Counted from the first letter of the stretch, positions 8,516 to 20,393 are shown. The stretch is DNA of 64,000 nt from Kitasatospora sp. GAS204B (GCF_029892155.1 NZ_JARZAG010000001.1:248001-312000); one strand, 5' to 3'. The notes: generated by a model not told the origin, from the letters alone. Numbers and translations are program-made.

Positions 8516-9300
8516 GGCGCCGGCGGGCCGTCCTGCGGGCGCGGCGGGTAGCCGTACGCCGGGGGAGTGGCCGGCGGCGCCGGCGGCATCGCGGGGGGCT
8601 GGGCCGGCGCCGGGGGCTGCATGGCGGGTGCGGCCGGTGCCGGGTAGCCCGGGGTGGGCTGCGGCGGGATCGGGGCACCGTAGCCCTGGGCGGGCGGCCC
8701 GCCGAAGCCGGGAGCCGCCGGCGCGCGGCCGGGGCCGGGCGGCGGGGCGAACTGCGGGGCGAAGCCGGCCGGGGCGCCGGGGCCGGGCAGGGCGGGGGCA
8801 CTCTTGCTCTTGACCGTGGCGGCCACGATCACCGCGAAGAGCACCCCGAGCACGGCCTGGCCGATCACGTCCAGGTTGAGCAGCAGGTTCGATCCCGGCG
8901 AGGAGAACTCGTGCCGGGACTCGGAGTTCCCGGTCAGCTGCGCCACCACGGACATCACGTCGCTGTAGACGGCCACCAGCAGCACGGCGCTGCCGGCCGG
9001 GCGGACCCAGCCACCGCCGCTGAACGCCCCGATGATCATGGCGATCAGCCCGAGGTCGAACGCGGTGTTCCCGCCCACGTAGTAGACCGGGACGCCCTGG
9101 ATGTAGTGGTCGTAGTTGATCCCCAGCGCGGTCGGCAGGTAGTTCACGCCGTCCCGGTTGAGGTCGAAGCCCAGGATCGCCAGGTCCAGCAGCAGGATCA
9201 GGATCAGCAGGACCGCCAGCCCGGGCAGCGCCGCGGCGCGCGGCCCGGCCGGCGCCCGCTGTGGCGTCGGAAAGCCTCCGACCGGCGGCGCATAGCTCAT
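8512..9300 (-). CDS. Membrane protein with proline/alanine-rich C-terminal tail
   Basis: 262 residues from ATG 9300, preceded by GAGGGGGAG. After a short Pro-rich N-terminus there are four hydrophobic segments (about residues 25-45, 80-100, 102-125, 148-170). The C-terminal 85 residues are low-complexity Pro/Ala/Gly (PPAMPPAPPATPPAYGYPP) and probably disordered in the cytoplasm. I recognise no domain of known function. It is convergent with the dienelactone-hydrolase-like gene and lies downstream of dnaE on the same strand with a 129-nt gap. Confidence 0.8.
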   Translation of the reverse strand: MSYAPPVGGFPTPQRAPAGPRAAALPGLAVLLILILLLDLAILGFDLNRDGVNYLPTALGINYDHYIQGVPVYYVGGNTAFDLGLIAMIIGAFSGGGWVRPAGSAVLLVAVYSDVMSVVAQLTGNSESRHEFSSPGSNLLLNLDVIGQAVLGVLFAVIVAATVKSKSAPALPGPGAPAGFAPQFAPPPGPGRAPAAPGFGGPPAQGYGAPIPPQPTPGYPAPAAPAMQPPAPAQPPAMPPAPPATPPAYGYPPRPQDGPPAP

Positions 9301-9428
9301 CGTCTCCCCCTCGAGGTGGGCGCGCCGCAGCCGTGCCACGGAATCTCGCGCGCGCCGAGACTAGCGCGCCGACGGGCAGCCGGGGAACGCGGTCCGCTGG
9401 CTGCCCGTCAGACGTCCGGCTTCGAGGC

Positions 9429-12400
9429 TCAGGCGCTCCAGGCCGCCGGGCCGAGCAGCGTCTTCACCTCGCTGGCGAACGCGGTGTCCGGGTTGACCAG
9501 GAACCCCAGCTCGTAGAGCACGTCCCGCTGCCGACTGGTCGTCATCAGCCGCACCGGCACGTCGCCCGGGTGGGCCTGCAGCGTGAGCTTGAGCTCGCGC
9601 ACCATGTTCGGGGTCACCTTGGGGTAGGGCACGGTGATCTGCACCGGCGGCTTGCCGCCGTGCTCGGCCGCCGAGATGTCCAGGCTGGTGATCTCCTGGC
9701 CGAAGATGCTCAGCGCGCCGTCCCGCTCGTTGAGCCGGCCGCGCACCGAGATGACGTTGTCCTCGATCATCTGATCGGCCATCAGGTTGTAGGTGGCCGG
9801 GAAGAAGAGCACCTCCACCGAGCCGTCGCGGTCGGCCAGCGTGATGATCGCCCAGGCGTTGCCCGCCTTGTTGATCCGCCGGTCCACGCCGGTGATCAGA
9901 CCGGAGAGCCGGACCTCGCCCTCGGTGCGGCCCGAACCCATCAGCTCGGCGATCGAGACGTCCCGGTTGCGGGCCAGGATGTGCTCGGCGCCGTCCAGCG
10001 GGTGGCTGGACACGTAGAGCCCGAGCATCTCGCGCTCCAGGCTGAGCAGTTGGCGGCGCGGCCACTCGCGGTCGGTGAGCTCGAAGTCCAGGCCGATGGT
10101 CGGGGTGTCGTCCCCCGTGTCCAGCGCGCCGAACAGGTCGTCCTGCCCGATCGCCTGCTGCTTCTTCACTCCGGTGACGGCATCGATCGCCTGCTCGTGC
10201 ACGGCGACCAGCGACTGGCGGGTGTGGTTCAGCGAGTCGAAGGCACCGGCCTTGATCAGCGAGTCGACGGTGCGCTTGTTGCAGGCGACCAGCTCGACCT
10301 TGTCCAGGAAGTCCGCGAAGGAGGTGTACTTGCCCTTCTCCTTCCGGGTCTTGATCAGCGACTCGATCACCGGCACGCCGACGTTGCGCACCGCCTTGAG
10401 GCCGAACCGGACGTCGCTGCCGACGGCGGTGAAGTCGACCACGGACTCGTTGACGTCGGGAGAGAGGATCTTGATGCCCATCTGGCGGCACTCCGCCAGG
10501 TAGATCGCCATCTTGTCCTTGTCGTCGGCGACCGAGGTGAGCAGCGCGGCCATGTACTCGGCGGGGTAGTTCGCCTTGAGGTAGGCGGTCTGGTAGGAGA
10601 CCAGCCCGTACGCGGCGGAGTGCGATTTGTTGAACGCGTAGCCGGCGAACGGGACCAGCACGTCCCACACCGCCTGGATGGCCTCGTCCGAGTAGCCGCG
10701 CTCGTGGCAGCCCGCGTGGAACGGGACGAACTCCTTCTCCAGGACCTCCTTCTTCTTCTTGCCCATCGCGCGGCGGAGCAGGTCTGCCTGTCCGAGGCTG
10801 TAGCCGGCCAGCACCTGGGCGGCTCGCTGCACCTGCTCCTGATAGACGATCAGGCCGTAGGTGGGGCCGAGGACCTCCTTGAGCGGCTCCTCCAGCTCCG
10901 GGTGGATCGGGATGATCTCCTGCTGGGCGTTCTTGCGCAGCGCGTAGTTGGTGTGCGAGTTCATGCCCATCGGGCCGGGCCGGTACAGCGCCGAGACGGC
11001 GGAGATGTCGGCGAACTCGGTCGGCTTCATCAGCTTCAGCAGCGCGCGCATGGGGCCGCCATCGAGCTGGAAGACGCCCAGGGTGTCACCGCGGGCGAGC
11101 AGTTCGTAGGTGGTCGGGTCGTCGATCGGGATCTTCTCGATGTCGACGTCGACGCCGCGGTTGGCCTTCACGATCTTGATGCAGTGGTCGATGATGCCCA
11201 GGTTCCGCAGACCCAGGAAGTCCATCTTGATCAGGCCCATGGCTTCGCACGACGGGTAGTCGAAGCCGGTGATGATCACGCCGTCCTTGTCCCGCTTGTG
11301 CAGCGGGATCAGTTCGAGCAGCGGGGTGGAGGAGAGGATCACGGCGGCGGCGTGCACGCCGGTGCCGCGGATCAGGCCCTCGATGCCGATACCGGTGTCG
11401 ATGATCTTCTTGACGTCCGGCTCGTTGGCGTACATCGTGCGGATCTCGGTGCCCTCGTTGTAGCGAGGGTGGGACTCGTTGAAGAGATCGGTGAGCGGGA
11501 CACCCTTGCCCATGACGTCCGGCGGCATCGCCTTGGTGATCCGGTCACCCATGGCGAAGGGGTAGCCGAGGATCCGGTTGGCGTCCTTGACGGCGGCCTT
11601 GGCCTTGATGGTGCCGAAGGTGTTCACCTGGGCGGTGTACGCCTCGCCGTACTTCTCGGTGACGTAGCGCACCATCTGGTCGCGCTGGCGGTCGTCGAAG
11701 TCGATGTCGACGTCCGGCGGGTTGATGCGCTCGGGGTTCAGGAAGCGCTCGAAGAGGAGATCGTGCTCCAGCGGGTCCAGCTGGGTGATGCCGGTGAGGT
11801 AGGCGACCATCGAGCCGGCCGCCGAGCCACGGCCGGGGCCGACCGGGATGCCGTTGTCCCGGCCGTACTGGCAGATGTCGGCGACCACGAGGAAGTAGGC
11901 GTCGAACCCCATCGGGGTGATGACGCCCATCTCCAGCTCGATCCGGTCCAGCACCTCCTGGCTCGGGCTGTCGCCGTAGCGGTGCTGCAGGCCGGCCTTG
12001 ATCTTCTGGCGCAGGTAGGAGGCCTGGGTCTCGCCCTCGGGCACGTCGAACTGCGGCATCCGGTCGACGTAATTGAAGACCTCGTCGTACGGCTGGATCC
12101 GCTCGCCGATCGCCAGCGTGTTGGCGCAGGCCTCGGGCAGCTCGCTGAAGAGCGCCTGCATCTCCTCCGGCGTCTTGATGTAGTAGCCGCTGCCGTTGAA
12201 CTTGAAGCGGTTCGGATCGTCCTTGTTCTTTCCCACGCCGACGCAGAGCAGGCTGTCGTGCGCGTCCGCCTGGTCGGCGGTGACGTAGTGCGAGTCGTTG
12301 GTGGCCAGCAGCGGGATCTTCAGCTCCTTGGCCAGCCGCAGCAGGTCGGCCCGGACGTCCCGCTCGATGGACAGGTCGTGGTCCATCAGCTCCAGGAAGT

Positions 12401-13028
12401 AGTTCTCCTTGCCGAAGATGTCCTGGTAGGCGGAGGCCGCCTTGAGTGCCTCGTCGTACTGCCCGAGCCGCAGCCGGGTCTGCACCTCGCCGGAGGGGCA
12501 GCCGGTGGTGGCGATGATGCCCGTGGCGTTCGCGGCGATCAGCTCGCGGTCCATCCGGGGCTTCATGTAGTAGCCCTCCATCGACGCGAGCGAGGAGAGC
12601 TTGAAGAGGTTGCGCAGGCCGGTGGCGTTCTCGGCCCACATGGTCATGTGGGTGTAGCGGCCGCCACCGGAGACGTCCTTGCCGCCCTCGCCGTCCGCGT
12701 TGGTCGGGCGCTGGCCGCCGGGCGACCAGAAGACCGGCTTCTTCTCGAAGCGCGAGCCAGGTGCGACGTAGGCCTCGATGCCGATGATCGGCTTCACGGC
12801 GCCGTCGAGCTTCTTGGCCTGCTGGAAGAACTCGTAGGCACCGAACATGTTGCCGTGGTCACTCATCGCGATGGCGGGCATGCCCTGGCGCTGGGCCTCG
12901 GCCATCAGCTTGCCGTTCTTGGCCGCCCCGTCGAGCATCGAGTACTCGGTGTGGACATGCAGGTGAACGAAGCTGTCGGCCACGGGGGCAGGCTCCTCGG
13001 CGTAGGTCTGCGGCTGGGGGTTATCCAC
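9429..13028 (-). CDS. dnaE: DNA polymerase III alpha subunit (replicative)
   Basis: 1199 residues. Synthesises chromosomal DNA as the catalytic subunit of the replisome. Order: PHP domain from residue 20 (FVHLHVHTEYS, MSDHGN), polymerase palm with PGRGSAAGS (398-405) and catalytic DVDIDFDD (439-446), thumb/fingers, helix-hairpin-helix region, and a C-terminal OB fold (LSGLITGVDRRINKAGNAW). The PHP metal ligands His/Asp look intact, so a proofreading-capable PHP is possible, as in other actinobacterial DnaE1. GTG 13028 gives an 18-residue extension before the conserved start; an internal GTG encoding VADSFVHLH is an alternative. Confidence 0.96.
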   Translation of the reverse strand: MDNPQPQTYAEEPAPVADSFVHLHVHTEYSMLDGAAKNGKLMAEAQRQGMPAIAMSDHGNMFGAYEFFQQAKKLDGAVKPIIGIEAYVAPGSRFEKKPVFWSPGGQRPTNADGEGGKDVSGGGRYTHMTMWAENATGLRNLFKLSSLASMEGYYMKPRMDRELIAANATGIIATTGCPSGEVQTRLRLGQYDEALKAASAYQDIFGKENYFLELMDHDLSIERDVRADLLRLAKELKIPLLATNDSHYVTADQADAHDSLLCVGVGKNKDDPNRFKFNGSGYYIKTPEEMQALFSELPEACANTLAIGERIQPYDEVFNYVDRMPQFDVPEGETQASYLRQKIKAGLQHRYGDSPSQEVLDRIELEMGVITPMGFDAYFLVVADICQYGRDNGIPVGPGRGSAAGSMVAYLTGITQLDPLEHDLLFERFLNPERINPPDVDIDFDDRQRDQMVRYVTEKYGEAYTAQVNTFGTIKAKAAVKDANRILGYPFAMGDRITKAMPPDVMGKGVPLTDLFNESHPRYNEGTEIRTMYANEPDVKKIIDTGIGIEGLIRGTGVHAAAVILSSTPLLELIPLHKRDKDGVIITGFDYPSCEAMGLIKMDFLGLRNLGIIDHCIKIVKANRGVDVDIEKIPIDDPTTYELLARGDTLGVFQLDGGPMRALLKLMKPTEFADISAVSALYRPGPMGMNSHTNYALRKNAQQEIIPIHPELEEPLKEVLGPTYGLIVYQEQVQRAAQVLAGYSLGQADLLRRAMGKKKKEVLEKEFVPFHAGCHERGYSDEAIQAVWDVLVPFAGYAFNKSHSAAYGLVSYQTAYLKANYPAEYMAALLTSVADDKDKMAIYLAECRQMGIKILSPDVNESVVDFTAVGSDVRFGLKAVRNVGVPVIESLIKTRKEKGKYTSFADFLDKVELVACNKRTVDSLIKAGAFDSLNHTRQSLVAVHEQAIDAVTGVKKQQAIGQDDLFGALDTGDDTPTIGLDFELTDREWPRRQLLSLEREMLGLYVSSHPLDGAEHILARNRDVSIAELMGSGRTEGEVRLSGLITGVDRRINKAGNAWAIITLADRDGSVEVLFFPATYNLMADQMIEDNVISVRGRLNERDGALSIFGQEITSLDISAAEHGGKPPVQITVPYPKVTPNMVRELKLTLQAHPGDVPVRLMTTSRQRDVLYELGFLVNPDTAFASEVKTLLGPAAWSA

Positions 13029-13177
13029 CCTAGCGCGCCGCCACTCTGATCATTCGCCGCCACTCGGGCCACCCAGGGTGCTTCGGACACCTCGCGCCGT
13101 GACCATGCTCACAGACGTCGCACAAGGCGACGGCCGGACCCTATCGGGCCCGGCCGGGGTATTCAACTCGCCTTGAT

Positions 13178-13834
13178 TCAGGCTTCCTTGACCACTACCG
13201 TCTTGGCGGCCTTGTCGTGCAGGCACTGCTGGTAGGGCTTGTCCCAGAGCAGCCAGAGCATGTTGAGCAGGCTGAACAGGCTGCCGACGCAGTAGACCGC
13301 CTGAGGCAGCCCGTAGACCGCCGCGCGGGTCCACAGTTCGTTGTCGGTCGGGCGGGCGCCGTGGGCCAGGGAGACGACGCGGAGCTTCATCACCTTCTTG
13401 CCGACGGTCTGCTGGTTCTGGGTGAGCAGCATCGCGATCTCGTAGAGGAAGACCAGGGCCGCGCCGAGGATGCTCGCGACGATGCTGCCCACGGCGGTGG
13501 CGGCGACGAACTCGATCAGGAAGATCGGGATGATCAGCACGGCGAGGTCGATCAGCCGGGCCACGAAGCGGTCGCCGGCGGAGGCGAGTTGCCGGGTGCC
13601 GGGGGCGGGCGGGCCGTAGGGGTTCGGGGGTGCCAGCCAGCCGGGTGCCTGCTGGCCGTAGCCGGGCGCGGCGTAGGGCTGCTGGCCGTAACCGGGCGGC
13701 TGCTGGCCATAGCCGGGTGCCTGCTGGCCGTAGCCCGGCGTGCCGTAGGCCTGCTGGTCGTGGGGCGGCTGCTGGCCGTAGGGGTTCTGCGGGTCCGACG
13801 GGTAACCGTAGCCCGGAGGTTGGTCGTTGCTCAT
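13178..13834 (-). CDS. RDD-family membrane protein
   Basis: 218 residues. Residues 1-80 are a repetitive Gly/Tyr/Gln/Pro tail built from GYGQQ(A/P)PG units. The RDD domain follows: ASAGDRFVARLIDLAVL, then TVGKKVMKLRVVS, with about four membrane segments. RDD proteins are found in many streptomycete operons; proposed roles are transport or membrane organisation, unproven here. It is followed on the same strand by dnaE after 149 nt. Confidence 0.85.
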   Translation of the reverse strand: MSNDQPPGYGYPSDPQNPYGQQPPHDQQAYGTPGYGQQAPGYGQQPPGYGQQPYAAPGYGQQAPGWLAPPNPYGPPAPGTRQLASAGDRFVARLIDLAVLIIPIFLIEFVAATAVGSIVASILGAALVFLYEIAMLLTQNQQTVGKKVMKLRVVSLAHGARPTDNELWTRAAVYGLPQAVYCVGSLFSLLNMLWLLWDKPYQQCLHDKAAKTVVVKEA

Positions 13835-13951
13835 GAAGCCGCTCGCTTGTCTCGTGGGGACCTGCCCAGAGAAGTTCTATCCGTGTGGGGAGGTCGCGAA
13901 AAGACTTTGATCACAACTGTTATGCGAACAACACGTTGACCTGAACGGACA

Positions 13952-14836
13952 TCAACTCCGCAGCACCGTCGGCAGCGCGTCGCGCACCGCCGTGCCGAAG
14001 GCGGTGATCGCCGGGTGGCCGGCGGCGCCGTGGCGGAAGGTGATGGCGGTGCGGCGGGACATCGGCAGGCGGTGCAGGTGGACGGTGGGCGGCGGGTCCA
14101 GCAGGCCGAGTTCGGGGACCAGGGCGGTGCCCTGGCCGGCGGCGACCAGGGCGAGGACGGTGACGAAGTCGTCGGCGCGGTGGCGGATCCGCGGGCTGAA
14201 GCCGGCCGCCTGGCAGGCGCGGATGGTCATCGCGTGGCAGAGCGTGCCGGGCGTGGCCAGGATCCACGGGTCGGCGGCGTGGGCGGCCAGGTTGCCGGGG
14301 TCAGAGGTGCGGGTGGCCAGGTACATCGCCTCGGCGAACAGCGGCTCGCCGGCGATGCCGGGCTCGACGGGCGCGGGGACGAAGTCGTAGTCGTGCACCA
14401 GCGCGACGTCCAGCTCGCCCGCGCGCAGCAGGTCGGCCACGCCCGCCGGGTCGACTTCGGCGACCATCGGTTCCAGCTCGGGCCAGCGCTCGGCGAGCAG
14501 CATCAGGGCGGGCGGGATCACCACCCGGGCGGCGGACGGGTAGGTGCCGATCCGCAGCGGTCCGGCCGGACCGTGCCGGGCCTCGGCGAGCTCGGCCGAG
14601 GCCTGCTCCAGGTGGGCCAGCACGGCCTCGGCGTGCCGGACCAGGTTGTGCGCGGCCGGGGTGAGCGCCACCCGCCGTCCGGTGCGCTCCAGGAGTGCGA
14701 CCCCGGCCTCGCGTTCGAGTGCGGAGAGCTGCTGGGAGACGGCGGAGGGGCTGAAGGCCAGCGCCTCGGCGACGGCGGCGATGGTGCCCCGGTGGGCCAG
14801 CTCCCGTAGGAGCCGCAGACGGCGGACATCGAGCAT
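13952..14836 (-). CDS. LysR-family transcriptional regulator
   Basis: 294 residues from ATG 14836 (a GTG at 14842 is in frame). The N-terminal winged helix has LAFSPSAVSQQLSALEREAG; the C-terminal effector-binding domain follows. It is divergent from the dapA-like gene, with only 71 nt between start codons, the arrangement typical of a LysR regulator controlling its neighbour. The inducer is probably linked to the dapA-like substrate. The interval 13835-13951 beyond its stop is the promoter side of the RDD gene. Confidence 0.88.
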   Translation of the reverse strand: MLDVRRLRLLRELAHRGTIAAVAEALAFSPSAVSQQLSALEREAGVALLERTGRRVALTPAAHNLVRHAEAVLAHLEQASAELAEARHGPAGPLRIGTYPSAARVVIPPALMLLAERWPELEPMVAEVDPAGVADLLRAGELDVALVHDYDFVPAPVEPGIAGEPLFAEAMYLATRTSDPGNLAAHAADPWILATPGTLCHAMTIRACQAAGFSPRIRHRADDFVTVLALVAAGQGTALVPELGLLDPPPTVHLHRLPMSRRTAITFRHGAAGHPAITAFGTAVRDALPTVLRS

Positions 14837-14907
14837 CAGCACAGCTTACGGTTCACGGTGGAAACGCGAACTGGACCTGTACAGCGGTCGGCGGCGAGGA
14901 TCAGGCC

Positions 14908-16930
<2,023 letters not shown>

Positions 16931-16945
16931 CCCGTCAAAACGGAC

Positions 16946-16976
16946 CAGGGCGCCTGACGGACCGTCAGGCGCCCTG
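16946..16976 (+). terminator. asd terminator
   Basis: CAGGGCGCCTGACGG (16946-16960) and CCGTCAGGCGCCCTG (16962-16976) form a perfect 15-bp inverted repeat with a single centre base, 15 nt after the asd stop. Confidence 0.85.
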
Positions 16977-17060
16977 CGGCGTTTCCGGGTCTGACGGGTC
17001 GGTAACGCGGCGCGGGCGGCGGGACGGCGGCCGGGCCGGTCGGCGAGCAGCTGCCGTCCG

Positions 17061-17138
17061 GCGATCGGGTGACGCTCACACCGGCGATCGGGCGACGCGC
17101 AGCCGGGTGACGGGGTGGCGCTCACGTGGGCGATCGGG
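17061..17138. repeat. Three direct repeats of GCGATCGGG
   Basis: GCGATCGGG occurs at 17061-17069, 17084-17092 and 17130-17138, each in a similar GGGTGACGC / GGGCGACGC / GGGCGGCGC context. They occupy the 350-nt interval between asd and the NYN gene, which holds no convincing ORF. Confidence 0.6.
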
Positions 17139-17280
17139 CGGCGCAGCCGGGTGATTCACCACGCCTTCGGGGGGTAAAGGAGATCGCAACGGTCCGGCAG
17201 GGTGCCCAGGTGAGGCTCGCTCGGGCAGACTGCACGGACTGCCCGTGCTCAGCGGCAGAGCACAGGAAGAGGGGTACCTC

Positions 17281-18486
17281 ATGGACCGTTGCGTCGTCCT
17301 GGTGGACGCGGGATACCTGCTGGGCGCCGCGGCCAGCCTGCTCGCCGGTGAGTCCGCGAGGTCCCGGGTGACGGTGGACCACACCGCGCTGATCGCCTCG
17401 CTGCGCGAGCGGGCCGAGGAGGAGACCGGCCTTCCGCTGCTGCGGATCTACTGGTTCGACGCGGCCCCCGAGCGCCGCCCGATGCCCGAACACCGCAGGC
17501 TGCGGGTGCTGCCCCGGGTCACCGTGCGGCTCGGCGCGCTCACCCGGGCCGAGGGCCGCTGGGTGCAGAAGGGCGTGGACGCCGCGATGCACGCCGAGCT
17601 CTCCGAACTCGCCCGCAACCGGGCCTGCGCGGACGTGGTGCTGGTCACCGGCGACGGCGACCTGTTGCCCGGCATGATGTCCGCCAAGGAGCACGGGGTG
17701 GCCGTCCACCTGTGGGCGCTGCAGGCCGCCGACGGGGACTTCAACCAGTCCGAGGACCTGGTCGGCGAGGCCGACGAGCGCCGGGTGCTGGACCGCGAGT
17801 GGATCACCCGTTCGGTGCGGCTGCGCGATCCGGCCCTCGCGTTCCCGCCGGCCGGGCCGCGCCCGGAGATCGCCAAGATCCTCGCCGCGCCGCCGGCCGC
17901 GCCCTCCGCCGCCCCGCCGGCCGCCGCCGAGGCCCCGGCCCCGCCGGCCGAGCCCGCCGAACTGCCGCCCACCGCACTGAAGGTGGTGCCGACCCCCAAG
18001 GATCTGGCCGGCCGCACCGCCGCGCAGTCGCACCAGCAGCAGCCGGGCGCCGCCGTCGCCGGCAACGGTCCGGTGCTGCGCTGGTCCTCCGACCGGGGCT
18101 GGGTGGACCGCCCCGCCGAGGCCCCCACGGCCGGTGACGCGTTGCCGACCCTGGCCCAGCTCACCACCGCCGAGCAGCGCTGGGCCGACCGCGAGGAGGA
18201 CATCACGGCGATCGGCGGCGACCCGCACGAGGTCGGCCAGGTCTTCGCCCGCCGCTGGACCGAGCGGCTGGGCGATCGCGAGCGGTTGACCATGCTCTGG
18301 TCGGACTACCCGCGGATCCCGCACCGGGTGGACGGCGAGCTGCTGCGGTACGCGGCCCGGTTCGGCCTGCTCGCGCACAAGGACGACCAGATCGACGAGC
18401 ACGACCGGTACGCGATCCGGGCCGGCTTCTGGAAGGAGCTGGCGACCCGGGTGCCGGGCGGCGAGCTGATCGTGGTGGACGACTGA
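17281..18486 (+). CDS. NYN (PIN-like) domain protein
   Basis: 401 residues from ATG 17281, preceded by AGGAAGAGGGG. The first 170 residues form an NYN/LabA-type PIN-fold nuclease domain: LVDAGYL with Asp9, a central GVDAAMHAEL segment and VTGDGDLLP with two acidic residues, consistent with a metal-dependent RNase. Residues 205-285 are an Ala/Pro-rich linker. The C-terminal 110 residues contain a helical WADREEDITAIGGDPHEVGQVFARRW segment of unknown function. An RNA-processing role is inferred from the fold only. Confidence 0.82.
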   Translation: MDRCVVLVDAGYLLGAAASLLAGESARSRVTVDHTALIASLRERAEEETGLPLLRIYWFDAAPERRPMPEHRRLRVLPRVTVRLGALTRAEGRWVQKGVDAAMHAELSELARNRACADVVLVTGDGDLLPGMMSAKEHGVAVHLWALQAADGDFNQSEDLVGEADERRVLDREWITRSVRLRDPALAFPPAGPRPEIAKILAAPPAAPSAAPPAAAEAPAPPAEPAELPPTALKVVPTPKDLAGRTAAQSHQQQPGAAVAGNGPVLRWSSDRGWVDRPAEAPTAGDALPTLAQLTTAEQRWADREEDITAIGGDPHEVGQVFARRWTERLGDRERLTMLWSDYPRIPHRVDGELLRYAARFGLLAHKDDQIDEHDRYAIRAGFWKELATRVPGGELIVVDD

Positions 18487-18554
18487 TCCTCGCCGGTCGG
18501 GCGGCCTGATCCCGATCGACTGATCCTCGCCGATCGGGCGGCCTGGTCCCGGTG
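18481..18554. repeat. 37-nt tandem duplication over the NYN stop codon
   Basis: Copy 1 (18481-18517) and copy 2 (18518-18554) both begin GACTGATCCTCGCCG and differ at only four positions. Copy 1 contains the last codon and stop of the NYN gene. The rest of the gap to the ABC gene holds nothing else. Confidence 0.8.
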
Positions 18555-18612
18555 GGCCGGCGGTCGCCCCCTGGTCCGGATTCCTCATGGTCGACGCGTA
18601 GAGTCTGCGTTC

Positions 18613-19566
18613 GTGAGTGACGCCCCCCTGCCCTGCTGCTCCGTCCGGGGCCTCACCAAGAGCCACGGCGAGATCCTGGCCAATGACGGGGTCGACCTGG
18701 AGATCCGCCAGGGCGAGATCTTCGGGCTGCTCGGACCCAACGGCGCCGGCAAGTCGACGCTGGTCCGCCAGCTCACCGGCCTGCTGCGCCCGGACGCGGG
18801 CAGCGTCGAGATCCTCGGCCACGACGTGGTCCGTCACCCGGACCGGGCCGCCCGGCTGCTCGGCTACCTGGGGCAGGAGTCCACCGCGCTGGACGAGCTG
18901 ACCGTGGCGCTGGCGGCCGAGACCACCGGTCGGCTGCGCGGTCTGACCAGGGCCGCCGCCCGGGCCGAGAGCGCCGGCGTGCTCGCCGAGCTGGGGCTGA
19001 CCCCGCTGGCCGCCCGTCCGCTGGCCAAGCTCTCCGGCGGCCAGCGCCGGCTGGCCTGCTTCGCGGCCACCCTGGTCGGCGAGCGCCCGCTGCTGGTGCT
19101 GGACGAGCCGACCACCGGCATGGACCCGGTGGCCCGCCGCGCCGTCTGGTCGGCGGTGGACCGTCGCCGGGCCGAGCGCGGCACCACGGTGCTGCTGGTC
19201 ACCCACAACGTGATCGAGGCCGAGACGGTGCTCGACCGGGTCGCCGTGCTGGACGAGGGCCGGGTGATCGCCTGCGACACGCCGGGCGGGCTGAAGGCGA
19301 TGGTCGACGGCGACGTCCGGCTCGACCTGGTCTGGCGCACCGAGCCGCCGCTGGAGGTGGCCGCGGTCGCCCGGCTGGCCGAGCGCGCGGAGCGCACCGG
19401 ACGGCGCTGGACCCTGCGCACGACCCCGGACGAGGCCAGGGAGCTGGTCGCCGCCGTCACCACCGGACCGGCCTTCGCGGCGCTGGACGACTTCACCCTG
19501 GCCACCCCGAGCCTGGAGGACGTCTACCTCCGGCTCGGCGGCCGCCACCAAGGACTGGCGAAGTGA
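18613..19566 (+). CDS. ABC transporter ATP-binding protein (drug-export type)
   Basis: 317 residues. Walker A GPNGAGKS (41-48), signature LSGGQRR, Walker B LLVLDEP and an H-loop VTHN. The approximately 75-residue C-terminal extension after the H-loop is typical of DrrA-like exporter ATPases. GTG start. Its stop overlaps the GTG of the permease (GTGA), so the two are co-translated. Substrate unknown. Confidence 0.9.
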   Translation: MSDAPLPCCSVRGLTKSHGEILANDGVDLEIRQGEIFGLLGPNGAGKSTLVRQLTGLLRPDAGSVEILGHDVVRHPDRAARLLGYLGQESTALDELTVALAAETTGRLRGLTRAAARAESAGVLAELGLTPLAARPLAKLSGGQRRLACFAATLVGERPLLVLDEPTTGMDPVARRAVWSAVDRRRAERGTTVLLVTHNVIEAETVLDRVAVLDEGRVIACDTPGGLKAMVDGDVRLDLVWRTEPPLEVAAVARLAERAERTGRRWTLRTTPDEARELVAAVTTGPAFAALDDFTLATPSLEDVYLRLGGRHQGLAK

Positions 19567-20366
19567 GCGTACTGACCCCCACCCCCGTCAAGGCCGCCCC
19601 GCTCGCCGCCCCGCTGGCCCCCGCCGCCCGGCTGCTGCCCGCCCTGGCGGCGGTCTACCGGGCGCAGCTGGCCCGGGCCAAGGTGGCCCGGATCCCGCTG
19701 ATGTTCGTGGCCACCTTCCAGTCGGTCGGCATCCTGGTGATGATGCGCGGGGTGGTCGACAGCGGCGACAACCCGTCGGCGCGCGCGGTGGTGGCCGGAT
19801 CCAGCGTGCTGGTGGTCGCCTTCGTGGCGCTCAACCTGCTCGCCCAGTACTTCGGCAAGCTGCGCGCCACCGGTGGCCTGGACCACTTCGCGACGCTGCC
19901 GGTCCCGGCCGCCTCGGTGGTGCTCGGCGCGGCCGCCGCCTACGCCTCCTTCACGCTGCCCGGTGCGCTCGTCACCGCGGCCTTCGGCTCGGTGCTCTTC
20001 GGGCTCTCGCTGGCCCACGTCTGGGTGCTGCTGGCCGTGGTCCCGCTGGCCGGCGCCGCGCTCTCCGGCCTGGGCGCCACGCTCGGCCTGCTCGCACCGA
20101 AGCAGGAACTGGCCACCATGGCAGGCCAGTTGGGCATGTCGGCCGCGCTGCTGCTCGGCGTGCTGCCCGCCTCCCACCTGCCGGCGGCGGTGCGGGCACT
20201 GCGCGACCTGCTGCCTTCCACCTACGGGGTGGACGCCTTCGCCGCCACTTTCGCCCGCCACCCCGACTGGCCGCTGGTGCTGGCCGACCTGACCGTCTGT
20301 GCGGGTGTCGGGGTGCTCTCACTGGTGCTCGCCACCTGGTCCTACCGCCGCGCCACGACCCGCTAG
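19563..20366 (+). CDS. ABC-2 type transporter permease
   Basis: 267 residues with six hydrophobic segments (first near residues 45-65). Translationally coupled to the upstream ATPase, forming a two-gene exporter. The N-terminal 30 residues are Ala/Pro-rich and cytoplasmic. GTG start. Confidence 0.88.
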   Translation: MSVLTPTPVKAAPLAAPLAPAARLLPALAAVYRAQLARAKVARIPLMFVATFQSVGILVMMRGVVDSGDNPSARAVVAGSSVLVVAFVALNLLAQYFGKLRATGGLDHFATLPVPAASVVLGAAAAYASFTLPGALVTAAFGSVLFGLSLAHVWVLLAVVPLAGAALSGLGATLGLLAPKQELATMAGQLGMSAALLLGVLPASHLPAAVRALRDLLPSTYGVDAFAATFARHPDWPLVLADLTVCAGVGVLSLVLATWSYRRATTR

Positions 20367-20393
20367 CGGGATTCGCGGGGTTGGCGTGAAACG

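Noticed and set aside
9261..13049. 1262-codon open frame on the plus strand
   Set aside because: It is antisense to dnaE with out-of-phase G/C periodicity and a His/Asp/Val-rich composition typical of shadows in very high-GC DNA.
13640..13800. Short direct repeats that could suggest a CRISPR-like array
   Set aside because: They are in-frame GYGQQ codon repeats of the RDD protein tail, without spacer structure.
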